NCBI GenBank assembly: GCA_963755335.1 | Contig: CAVWJW010000002.1 | Span: 62,001 to 126,000 of the forward strand | Source: UBA10649 sp963755335 | GTDB taxonomy: Bacteria; Actinomycetota; Actinomycetes; S36-B12 | Length of the DNA stretch: 64,000 bases | Direction: 5' to 3' | Part shown: positions 27,696 through 34,875 of the stretch, piece by piece | Position numbering within the stretch: the first letter of the stretch is position 1 | How the letters are laid out: each line of letters begins with the position of its first letter | The notes under the pieces: model-generated | The model's input: the letters and a program-made list of their open reading frames with translations, nothing else | Databases searched by the model: none | What the model was told of the DNA's origin: nothing | Made by a program: the position numbers and the translations under genes

Positions 27696-28735
27696 CACAG
27701 CACCTTCCCACTCGGATCGACGAGCACCTTGACGTCGTCGCCGGCCGCGTCGGCGAGGTCGGCGAGCACCTGCGGGAGCTCCTCGAGCCGGACGGTGCGC
27801 GTGTGCATCGGCTCGACGCGCACCCGCCCGTCGGCGATGAGGTCCATGGTGCGCCGGAAATCCGATCGCGCATAGGCGTTGGCGCCGACGATCCGCACCT
27901 CGCGGGCCATGATGCGCGCGCCGTTGACCTCCGAGGGTCGGGACAGGTAGCTCAGCAGGGTCACCGTTCCCCCGGCGCGCGTGAGGTCGACGGCCGTCTG
28001 CAGGAGGGCCGGTACCCCGGAGGCCTCGATGACAACGTCCGCGCCCACGCCGTTCGTCAGCTCGAGGATCCGCTCGCCCGCGACGTCGGGGGCCAGCCCC
28101 TCGTCGGCGCCCAGCTCGGTCGCGAGGAGGCGGCGGCCAGCGGTGGGCTCGATCATCAGCGTGTGCCCCGCGCCCGCCGCGCGGGCGAACTGCATCGCGA
28201 GCAGCCCGATCGGGCCGGCTCCCAGGACCGCGACGACATCACCGGGTCGGATGCCGCTGCGCCGCACGCCGTGGAAGGCGACCGCGGCCGGCTCCACCAC
28301 CGCGGCCTGCACGTCGGAGAGGGCGGGGTTCGCCGGAACGACGCGATCAGCCGCCACGGTGATCTGCGCGGCGAAGCCTCCGTGGGCCGGCGCCAGCGGA
28401 TCCTTGCCGCGCGCCATGAGGTTGGCGACGCGGCAGTGCTCGGCATGGCCGGCGCTGCACTCGGGGCAGGCGCCGCACGGCGGGCACACGCCGATGACCA
28501 CCCGCTGGCCGTCGAGCACACGATCGACGCCGAACCCGAGGGAGCTGACGACCCCGACCCACTCATGGCCGCAGACCGACGGGCTGTGCAGTACGCCGCT
28601 GCGGAACGAGCCGACCTCCGTGCCGCAGATTCCGCAGAGCGTGATGTCGACAGTGACCGTCCCCGGTCCGGGCGGGCCGTCGACGACGTCAATGAGCTCG
28701 ACCTGCCGCTCTCCGGTGATCAGTGCGGTGAGCAT
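27695..28735 (-). CDS. Zinc-dependent alcohol dehydrogenase (MDR family)
   Basis: The 346-residue enzyme is a medium-chain dehydrogenase/reductase. It has the catalytic-zinc segment CGICGTEVG and GHEWVG, the structural-zinc lobe CGACPECSAGHAEHC (preceded by one more Cys), and the nucleotide-binding turn VLGAGPIGLLAMQFARAAG. It should oxidise a primary or secondary alcohol or polyol with NAD(P). GGAGGCAAGGA lies upstream of the ATG. It is the first gene of the operon running to 24985, under the operator-like motif at 28769. Confidence 0.88.
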   Translation of the reverse strand: MLTALITGERQVELIDVVDGPPGPGTVTVDITLCGICGTEVGSFRSGVLHSPSVCGHEWVGVVSSLGFGVDRVLDGQRVVIGVCPPCGACPECSAGHAEHCRVANLMARGKDPLAPAHGGFAAQITVAADRVVPANPALSDVQAAVVEPAAVAFHGVRRSGIRPGDVVAVLGAGPIGLLAMQFARAAGAGHTLMIEPTAGRRLLATELGADEGLAPDVAGERILELTNGVGADVVIEASGVPALLQTAVDLTRAGGTVTLLSYLSRPSEVNGARIMAREVRIVGANAYARSDFRRTMDLIADGRVRVEPMHTRTVRLEELPQVLADLADAAGDDVKVLVDPSGKVL

Positions 28736-28768
28736 GGGGTTCCTTGCCTCCGGGAACGGGAGGCGTCA

Positions 28769-28796
28769 GGTTACTTTAGTTGCTGTCAAGTAACAA
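28769..28796. promoter_or_regulatory. Operator-like 28-bp motif upstream of alcohol dehydrogenase gene
   Basis: GTTACTT at 28770-28776 and AAGTAAC at 28788-28794 form a perfect 7-bp inverted repeat separated by 11 bp, as expected for a dimeric repressor contacting two successive major grooves. The minus strand reads TTGACA across the right half, a possible -35 box. The site matches the motif at 12114-12141 at 21 of 28 positions. It overlaps the 3' end of the HNH gene. Confidence 0.65.
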
Positions 28797-29151
28797 GCGA
28801 CTCGGTGAACTGCACCGCAAGGACCGACTGGATCTCGCGTTGGCGCAGAAGGAAGGCGGCCTCGTCAAGTCGCTTGCGGCGCAGCCAGCCCGTCACCTCG
28901 TCGTTGCACTTGCTCGCGTTGCACGACCCGCAGGCCGGCACGACGTTATCGAGCGTGTACCGGCCGCCGCGGGAAATTGCGATGATGCAGTCGCGCTGGA
29001 GCGCCCGATTCGTCGCGCCGCAGTAGGCACAACCGCCCCACGCCGCGACCAACGCATGCCACTGCTCGTCGGTGAGGTCATGCCTCACTCGACCCATGCG
29101 ACGTCTGCGCTTGCGGGCCGCGCGGGCACCACGACTGCGACTGACGGCCAC
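28786..29151 (-). CDS. HNH-endonuclease-like protein with altered active-site residue
   Basis: The 121-residue protein has a zinc-binding HNH layout: CAYCGATN, then RDCIIAISRGGRYTLDNVVP and ACGSCNASK. In ordinary members the second segment reads DH plus P; here Cys replaces the His that acts as general base and Ala replaces the Pro. The gene could encode a non-catalytic DNA-binding relative or a decayed copy. A basic N-terminus (many Arg) follows the GTG start at 29151, which is the best candidate. It stands outside the metabolic theme, and no mobile element is seen beside it. Confidence 0.7.
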   Translation of the reverse strand: MAVSRSRGARAARKRRRRMGRVRHDLTDEQWHALVAAWGGCAYCGATNRALQRDCIIAISRGGRYTLDNVVPACGSCNASKCNDEVTGWLRRKRLDEAAFLLRQREIQSVLAVQFTESLVT

Positions 29152-29210
29152 CCGCCCAGCGTAGGCAGGTGAGGCGCTGACGTTGCCCAGTGCCGGCGCG
29201 AATCGCCGGG

Positions 29211-29633
29211 CTAGCGCACCTCGAACATCTCGTACACGATGTCGTCGCCGTCGCTGCGGCCCTGGCCGACGGCCTGGATCACATTGAGCCAGGCGTACCG
29301 CTCGTCGTCGGTCTCGAACGTGGGCGCCACCGTGTAGGTGCCGCGTTGCCGGTCGCAGCGCCCCTGATACGTGACGTAGACCATGGCGCCGTCGTCGGTG
29401 CGCACGACCTGCCGCACGTCGAGCAGCATCACGGTGCCGTCGTCGGAGGGGATGGCCCAGTCTCCGCCGGGGGCCACGATGTCGCCGCGGAACCGCTCCC
29501 CCTCCCAGCGGCCCTTGGCGATCCCGCCGATGACCCTGGTGTGGAAGGCGGTTCGGCCCATGCGGTGGACATCGCCGCGAGTCACGCGCACGGTCGCCAG
29601 CGGGATCACCTCGAAGGGCGGGGTGGAGGTCAT
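29211..29633 (-). CDS. DUF3237-family protein
   Basis: The 140-residue protein resembles the DUF3237 family, beta-barrel proteins of unknown function that often sit beside aromatic or steroid catabolism genes. Visible family features are an early VIGGIAKGRWEGERFRG segment, GGDWAIPSDDGTVMLLDVR and the YVTYQGRCD strand. The ATG at 29633 overlaps the TGA of the VOC gene (ATGA). It is the last gene of a tight minus-strand set (Rieske, PEP-type, VOC, DUF3237). Confidence 0.75.
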   Translation of the reverse strand: MTSTPPFEVIPLATVRVTRGDVHRMGRTAFHTRVIGGIAKGRWEGERFRGDIVAPGGDWAIPSDDGTVMLLDVRQVVRTDDGAMVYVTYQGRCDRQRGTYTVAPTFETDDERYAWLNVIQAVGQGRSDGDDIVYEMFEVR

Positions 29634-30187
29634 GGCGTGGGCAGCGAGGAGCTGGTCGCCCGCACGCGGATGGGGTCGGTGACGCCGTCCCACTGCTCGT
29701 GGGCCTCGCGGATCTCGCGGAACAGGTCGTCGACGGCCTCATTGAGCCCGTGCAGCTCGACGAAGAAACCGAGCGCGGTGCGGCAGTCGAGGTAGGCGAC
29801 GGGTACGTACGAGTGCAGCGTCGACGCGATCGCGAAGCCGGCGTCGGTGAACCGGGCCACCTCCCGCGGCATGTCCTCGGCCGGGACGAGGCAGGCCACA
29901 TGGTGGAACCCCTCGTCGCCCTCGGGGTACATGTCTCGGTAGACCGATGGTCTGTCGTCCATGCACTGGATGAGCTGCACCTGGGCCGGGCCGGCCTGTC
30001 CGAAGGCGTAGGAGAAGACCGCGTCGTCCAGCGCGCCGCGATAGGTGTGCTCGCGCCCGCGGTGGTTGCGGCTGACGAAGAACGGGCCGGCTCCCATCAC
30101 CTCGACCCAGTGCTCGATGGCCGCGTCGAGGTCGTTCACCACGTATGCGTACTGGACGATCGGGTAGCGGATCAGCGGCTCGCGCAC
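29630..30187 (-). CDS. VOC-family (glyoxalase/bleomycin resistance) protein
   Basis: The 185-residue protein has the vicinal-oxygen-chelate pattern: YAYVVNDLDAAIEHWVEVMG, then a VQLIQC strand, HHVACLVPAEDMPREVARF with a metal-ligand His, and a late FVELHGLNE strand with Glu. VOC members include ring-cleaving dioxygenases, epimerases and lyases. The GTG at 30187 starts two bases after the upstream stop. It fits a catabolic step near the Rieske oxygenase, but the reaction is unknown. Confidence 0.75.
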   Translation of the reverse strand: MREPLIRYPIVQYAYVVNDLDAAIEHWVEVMGAGPFFVSRNHRGREHTYRGALDDAVFSYAFGQAGPAQVQLIQCMDDRPSVYRDMYPEGDEGFHHVACLVPAEDMPREVARFTDAGFAIASTLHSYVPVAYLDCRTALGFFVELHGLNEAVDDLFREIREAHEQWDGVTDPIRVRATSSSLPTP

Positions 30188-30189
30188 GA

Positions 30190-31948
30190 TCAGCCGATCG
30201 AGTCGATGGTCACGGTGCCGGCCGACCCGTCGAGGGTCACCATCGCGCCGTCGGGGATCAGCTGGGTGGCACCCTCGAGACCGGCGACGCAGGGAATGCC
30301 CAGTTCGCGGCTGACGATCATGGCGTGGCTGTTCGGCGCGCCGACGCCGACGATGACGCCGCTTGCCACGACGAACAGCGGCGTCCACGACGGATCGGTC
30401 TGCGGGGCCACGAGCACGTCGCCCGGCTCGAACGAGGCGATGTCGGACGGATCCGTGATGATCCGCGCCCGGCCGGTCGCTCGCCCCGATGCCGCGCCGA
30501 TCGCATTCAGCACCGTCGCCGACAGCTGCAGGGGCGAAGGCGTCCGGGCTCCTGCGCTTGAGCTCGGCCACGGGTACGCGGGGCACCCGGGCGTCGAGGA
30601 ACAGTGGCAGCTCGAGGTCGGCGTACTCCTTCCAGTCCAGTTCCCGCTGGGCGATCGCTGCCGTGACGAGATCGGGCTGCAGCACGAGGCGGTCGAGCTC
30701 GCCGTCGAGCGCCATGAACACCTGGCGCGGGTGCGTCATGTGCCCCTCGTTCGTCAGGCGACGGCCCACCTCGAGAAGCGCCACGCGCGCCTCGTTGAGC
30801 ACCTTGATGCAGTTGCTCTTGCCGAGCTCGCGCCAGCCGGCGAAGCGCCGCGCGGAGTCGAGGCCCATCCGCAGGGTGGCCTGTGCCTCCTCGCTGTCGG
30901 CCAGCGCATCCAGCACCCGCGCGACCGCCCGCTCGGCGGACACCGTGGCCTCGGCCCGCCGGGCGGCGGGTGAGTGGCTGTCGTCCATATGGCGCATGCG
31001 GTCGATCAGGGCGAGTGGCAGTTCCGGCCGGGTCTCCCATGAGTCCGCACCGAGGTCCCACTCGGACGGACCGCGGTAGCCGAACTCGCGCAGGAAGGCC
31101 TGGAGCCGCTGGTGGAAGTCCGGATGGTGGTCCTTGAGCCAGGGCACGATGCCCTCGACGCCGGCGTCGAACAGCTCGCCGAGCACGTGATCGGCGCGCA
31201 CGATCCGTGAGAGGTCCCACAACGCGTACGACGGGGCCGCGGAGACGACGTCGCCGGCCGGACCCACCAGGTCGAACGGGCTCAGGCCCAGCTCCTCGGG
31301 CAGCACGGAGCCGATGACCGCCGGTCCGATGGCTGCCTGCGCCCCGCCGATGAGCTCGCCGCGCCAGGTGATCCGCTCGTACGGCATGAGGCTGCGCGCA
31401 TAGGCGACCAGCGCCGCATTGGTCATCTCGGAGAAGTCCGGGCGCGACGCCCGCAGCCGGTCGGCGATGCGGGTGTCCTCCTCGAGCTCCGGGAAGGACG
31501 ACGTCGTGAGGGTCCACTGCGTGCGTGCCGCCAGCCGCGCGGAGGTCACCGGGTCGGCGTCCGTCGGATGCGTCTCGTGCGGCGGGGCGTCCGGATGGCT
31601 GCCGAAGAACGACGCGTCGACGGCCTCCCAGCCCAGCCCGCTGCGTACGCCGGTGAGCCGGGCGGTCGTCACGTTGACGTACAGGTGCCCGTAGCGGAAC
31701 GCCGCCGCCGGGAACGCCTCCGGGTCGAGGTTGGCCTCGGCCACCGAGATCGCACCCATCTCCGCATACGCGTTCGCGAAAGCCACGAGGATGTGCGGCA
31801 GCCAGGCCAGGTCCGCCCCGAGCGGGGAGATCGGGTCAGGCAGGACGTCGTTCGCGTTGAACCGGGTGTAGATCGGGAAGCGCTGGTTGAGATTGGTGTC
31901 GATGCACCAGTCGTCGCTGACCGATCCGCGTGGCTGTGTCTGCGTCAT
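30190..31948 (-). CDS. PEP-utilising-enzyme-type protein lacking ATP-binding domain (frameshifted)
   Basis: The C-terminus has the swivelling phosphohistidine domain of PEP synthase-like enzymes: GVIVGVGAPNSHAMIVSREL with the phospho-acceptor His at about residue 539, followed by GIPCVAG. The first 450 or so residues have no ATP-grasp PEP/pyruvate-binding domain and resemble the middle helical domain seen in rifampin-phosphotransferase-like proteins. Without an ATP domain the protein cannot make PEP alone; it may need a partner, or may have another role. The frame changes near 30536; removing one C joins SPDAFA to LQLSATVLNAIG, giving 585 residues. It lies 9 bp downstream of the Rieske gene. 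Confidence 0.65.
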
Positions 31949-31957
31949 AGAGGGACG

Positions 31958-33337
31958 CTAGGGCAACCACTGCTCCAGCACATGGTGAAAGTGCCGAATC
32001 TTCGTCTCCTGGTACTCGGCGAAGGTGACGTCGTCGAGCGAGCCGGACTCCAGGCCCTTCTGGACGAACGGCAGGTTCGCGTCGTCCTGGTCGAACACGC
32101 GGGCGAGCAGGCCGAGGTCGGGCACCGTCGTCCAGGAGGTGTCCATCTCGACCATCTTCAAGGTGGCGCCGCGCGGCGGGGTGTCGCCCTCGTAGGGGCT
32201 CAGGATCATGCACTCCATCAGCGACAGGCCCGGGTCGTTGCCGTAGGGCCGGAACCGGTAGCAGGTGCGGTTGTACGAGCCCCAGGGATGCAGGTTCGGG
32301 AAGAGCGTGTAGGGCATGCTGTCGCACATCTCGGCGTCGGACAGCGCCTCGGCGGTGTCGGGGCCGATCTCGCCGGCCAGGTGCCGACGGCGGTTGTCGG
32401 ACATCGCGCGCCGTGCGGTCGTGCCGTCGGGCACGACGACCTTGATGTCGTCGTCGAGGTTGCGGTCGGTGACCGCGTCCATCATCTCCTGCTCGGTGGG
32501 CTGCCACTTCAGGTGCGGGCTGGGCACCCCATTGGGGGTCAGCGTGCGCGAGAAATTGCCCCAGGCGTCGTACTTGCTGACGGTATCGCCGAGACCGGGC
32601 AGCAGCTGGGCGTGCGTGGCCACGACGTGCCACGACTCCATGAACGCCTCCTGGGCGATCTTCCAGTTGCAGCGCAGCACCTTGCCGACATGCACCTGCT
32701 TGTAGCGCCTGTCGAGCGGCCACGAGGTGAAGTGCTCGGGCAGGGTGCCGAGGAAGTCGGCCAGCGGGGCCGCCTCGGGATCGAGGTTGATGAAGACGAA
32801 CCCGCCCCAGGTGTCGACCTGCACGTTCAGCAGCGGCCAGTCGCCGTCGACCTGCGGGAAGTCCCACTTGCACGGCATGTGCTTGAGCGAGCCGTCGAGG
32901 TCCCATGTGATGCCATGGAATTGGCACTGGAAGGAGTCGGCCCGGCCGTCCTTCTCCTTCAGGGTGCGGCCGCGGTGGAGGCAGATGTTGCGATGGGCCT
33001 TGATCGAGCCATCGCGCTGACGGACCACGAGCACGCTCACATCGGCGATGTCGTACTTGACGAACTCGCCCGGCTCCGGGATGTCCTCGACCCGGCACGC
33101 CATCTGCCAGACCTTCTTCCACACGTGCTCGACCTCGAGGTCGTGGAACTCACGCGAGGTGTAGCGGTCGGCCGGCACCGTCAGGGCCACGCCCTGGAGC
33201 GGATTGGTCCAGCGGTAGACATCCGGGACGGTCCGGGAGTCGGTGTCGAGTAGGTCGAAGTAGGACTGCACCTGGGCGTCCTGGTCGGCGTTGAGGCCCT
33301 CGGTGGTGCCGAGGATGCGGTTGTCGGTGGCGGTCAC
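31958..33337 (-). CDS. Rieske non-heme iron ring-hydroxylating oxygenase, large subunit
   Basis: The 459-residue protein hydroxylates or demethylates a ring or side chain using O2 and electrons from a reductase or ferredoxin. The Rieske cluster ligands are Cys119, His121, Cys138 and His141 (CXH-X16-CX2H). The mononuclear iron site shows NWKIAQEAFMESWHVVATH with His237 and His242. The SRPBCC-type catalytic domain follows to the C-terminus. No beta subunit, reductase or ferredoxin is adjacent, so it may use the ferredoxin at 6477 or one encoded elsewhere. The GTG at 33337 overlaps the TGA of the 88-residue gene (GTGA). Confidence 0.9.
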   Translation of the reverse strand: MTATDNRILGTTEGLNADQDAQVQSYFDLLDTDSRTVPDVYRWTNPLQGVALTVPADRYTSREFHDLEVEHVWKKVWQMACRVEDIPEPGEFVKYDIADVSVLVVRQRDGSIKAHRNICLHRGRTLKEKDGRADSFQCQFHGITWDLDGSLKHMPCKWDFPQVDGDWPLLNVQVDTWGGFVFINLDPEAAPLADFLGTLPEHFTSWPLDRRYKQVHVGKVLRCNWKIAQEAFMESWHVVATHAQLLPGLGDTVSKYDAWGNFSRTLTPNGVPSPHLKWQPTEQEMMDAVTDRNLDDDIKVVVPDGTTARRAMSDNRRRHLAGEIGPDTAEALSDAEMCDSMPYTLFPNLHPWGSYNRTCYRFRPYGNDPGLSLMECMILSPYEGDTPPRGATLKMVEMDTSWTTVPDLGLLARVFDQDDANLPFVQKGLESGSLDDVTFAEYQETKIRHFHHVLEQWLP

Positions 33338-33600
33338 CGGTAGACCTCCACGTTCTCGTCGGTAGCAGTCGCGTCGTGAGTCTCGGCAGGGAAGTCCTTC
33401 GGGTTGCCGGCGGCGCCCGCGGGCAACTGCGGGCCGGCCAGCCAGTGGCACAGGTGGATGTCGACGTTGTAGAGGTCGCCCTCCACGCGGTCACCGTTCG
33501 GGGTGAACAGGCCGCGGCGATCGCCGAGCGTGACCTCCACCAGGCCGTCGTCTCGGACGTCGTAGATCGCTCGGCTGAGCGGGTGCATCCGGGTATGCAT
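33334..33600 (-). CDS. Small protein (88 aa) of unknown function coupled to Rieske oxygenase
   Basis: This intact 88-residue protein is not recognised. It has a beta-rich first half (YDVRDDGLVEVTLGDRRGLF, FTPNGDRVEG), then DLYNVDIHLCHWLAGPQLP with one Cys and two His, and a disordered, acidic C-terminus. The stop overlaps the start of the Rieske gene by 4 bp, a strong sign of a shared role, for example as an accessory or assembly factor. It starts at ATG 33600; a second Met lies four residues on. It is the first gene of the 33600-to-29211 set. Confidence 0.6.
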   Translation of the reverse strand: MHTRMHPLSRAIYDVRDDGLVEVTLGDRRGLFTPNGDRVEGDLYNVDIHLCHWLAGPQLPAGAAGNPKDFPAETHDATATDENVEVYR

Positions 33601-33732
33601 CGGGTCCTCCTGGAGGGTCGGGCGGGGCGAACACGGCAGGCCCGACGAACCGTGTCGCCGGTACCTGTCTAGATGTGTAGTGAATCTAAAGAAACTAGGG
33701 CAGGTAGCGGCAGGGACTTAGGTCCCCAATCG
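33601..33732. promoter_or_regulatory. Promoter region of the Rieske gene set
   Basis: This 132-bp region contains TAGAT/ATCTA (33670-33674 and 33684-33688), a short inverted repeat with a 9-bp spacer, and AAGAAAC at 33689-33695 followed by TAG. The second string recurs near other promoters of the island. Any of these could be regulator sites; none can be named. GGAGG stands upstream of the 88-residue gene. Confidence 0.45.
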
Positions 33733-34203
33733 TCAGGAAAGTCCCCCGCCGGCGAACCAGCGGTTCATTCGCGCCTCATTGGCCTCAGCCACCGGCTCCA
33801 GCAGGAAACCCGAGGGCGAGCGCACGTAGGAGAAGGAGCCATAGCCCTCGTCGGGGGCGACCTGGCTGCACACGAGAGTCCAGCCGGCGGCGACGAGCTC
33901 CTCGGTCAATGCTGGGACATCCGCCCACACGCCGGCGTGATGGAGGTTCTGCGGGTCGCCGCTCCACCACGGAGTGCCCTCGACGCCCTCGATCAGCTCG
34001 ACGCGCTGGGGGCCCTCGGTGGAGTAGACGAACGTCAGAGGGACGTGACGCTGCCCCTCCTCGGGCGTCCACACCCGCTGATCGGTTCGCGTGACGACGT
34101 CCGTCCACGTGAGATCGAAAGCCGATCCCAGCTCGTCCATCGCTGCCTGGATATCCGGCACGAGATGCCCCACATGGAACATCCGGTTCGTGTAATCGAC
34201 CAC
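33733..34203 (-). CDS. VOC-family (glyoxalase-like) protein
   Basis: The 156-residue protein has the VOC alpha/beta arrangement: HVGHLVPDIQAAMDELG, a central strand VELIEGVEGTPW, LHHAGVWADVPALTEEL with a likely metal His, and the late GFLLEPVAE strand with Glu. It could be a methylmalonyl-CoA epimerase-like enzyme, a lyase or a small-molecule binding protein. The start is a GTG with GGAGG 7 bases upstream. It is transcribed alone or with the downstream Rieske set across 132 bp. Confidence 0.72.
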   Translation of the reverse strand: MVDYTNRMFHVGHLVPDIQAAMDELGSAFDLTWTDVVTRTDQRVWTPEEGQRHVPLTFVYSTEGPQRVELIEGVEGTPWWSGDPQNLHHAGVWADVPALTEELVAAGWTLVCSQVAPDEGYGSFSYVRSPSGFLLEPVAEANEARMNRWFAGGGLS

Positions 34204-34247
34204 GGTCCACCTCCGCGGCGGACGGTATCAGGAAACTGGTGTCTGTC

Positions 34248-34871
34248 TCAAGAAACTCTGGAATCGGACCGTTCGTCGTGCCACCGCACATCGACCACCG
34301 TGGGGATCCCGGCCGCCTCGGCCGCAGCGATGCCGACGGCGGTGTCCTCATAGGCGACGCAGTGCGCCACGTCCACGCCGAGCGCCTCGATGGCGGCCAG
34401 GTAGGCGTCGGGGGCGGGCTTGCCGTTCTCGACGTCGTCGACCGTCACGACGAGGGAGAACAGCTGCGCGATGCCGACCGCCTCGAGGGAGGCGAGGACG
34501 GCCGGGCGCGGGCCGCCGGACACGACGGCCATCGGCAGCCGGCCGTGGAAGCCTCGCGCCACCTCGACGACGTGCTCCAGGGGCTCGAGCAGGTGAGTGG
34601 AGTCCAGGAAGAGATCGACGCCCTCCTGGGCCACCTGATCGATCTCGTCGTCCGTGAGGTCCGGCAGCGCCGCCAGCACGAACGGATCCATGCTGTGCCC
34701 GGCCCAGGTGGCGAACCACTCGTCGCTCATCTCGAAGCCGTAGCGGCCGAAGACCTGGCGCCAGCAGATGCGATAGAGGCCCAGGGTGTCGACGAGCGTC
34801 CCGTCACAGTCGAACAGCAGCGCCTGGGTGTCCTCAGGCGGGGCCATCGGCGGGGTCGGTCGGCGGGTCAT
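34248..34871 (-). CDS. HAD-family hydrolase (beta-phosphoglucomutase/GPP-like)
   Basis: The 207-residue protein has HAD motif I (LLFDCDGTLVDTLG), motif II (AVVSGGPRPAV, with Ser in the Thr/Ser position), and motifs III/IV (GKPAPDAYLAA and AYEDTAVGIAAAEAAGIP). A helical cap sits between motifs I and II. It is the last gene of the polyol operon, and a phosphatase for a sugar or polyol phosphate, such as glycerol-phosphate, is a plausible role by context. TAGGCT lies 6 bases before its ATG, so it may also have its own leaderless promoter inside the operon. Confidence 0.82.
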   Translation of the reverse strand: MTRRPTPPMAPPEDTQALLFDCDGTLVDTLGLYRICWRQVFGRYGFEMSDEWFATWAGHSMDPFVLAALPDLTDDEIDQVAQEGVDLFLDSTHLLEPLEHVVEVARGFHGRLPMAVVSGGPRPAVLASLEAVGIAQLFSLVVTVDDVENGKPAPDAYLAAIEALGVDVAHCVAYEDTAVGIAAAEAAGIPTVVDVRWHDERSDSRVS

Positions 34872-34875
34872 GCCC

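Noticed and set aside
31568..33253. A 561-codon plus-strand frame and many other long frames opposite real genes.
   Set aside because: In high-GC DNA the antisense frames are often open. This one is opposite the Rieske and PEP-type genes, which have clear catalytic motifs.
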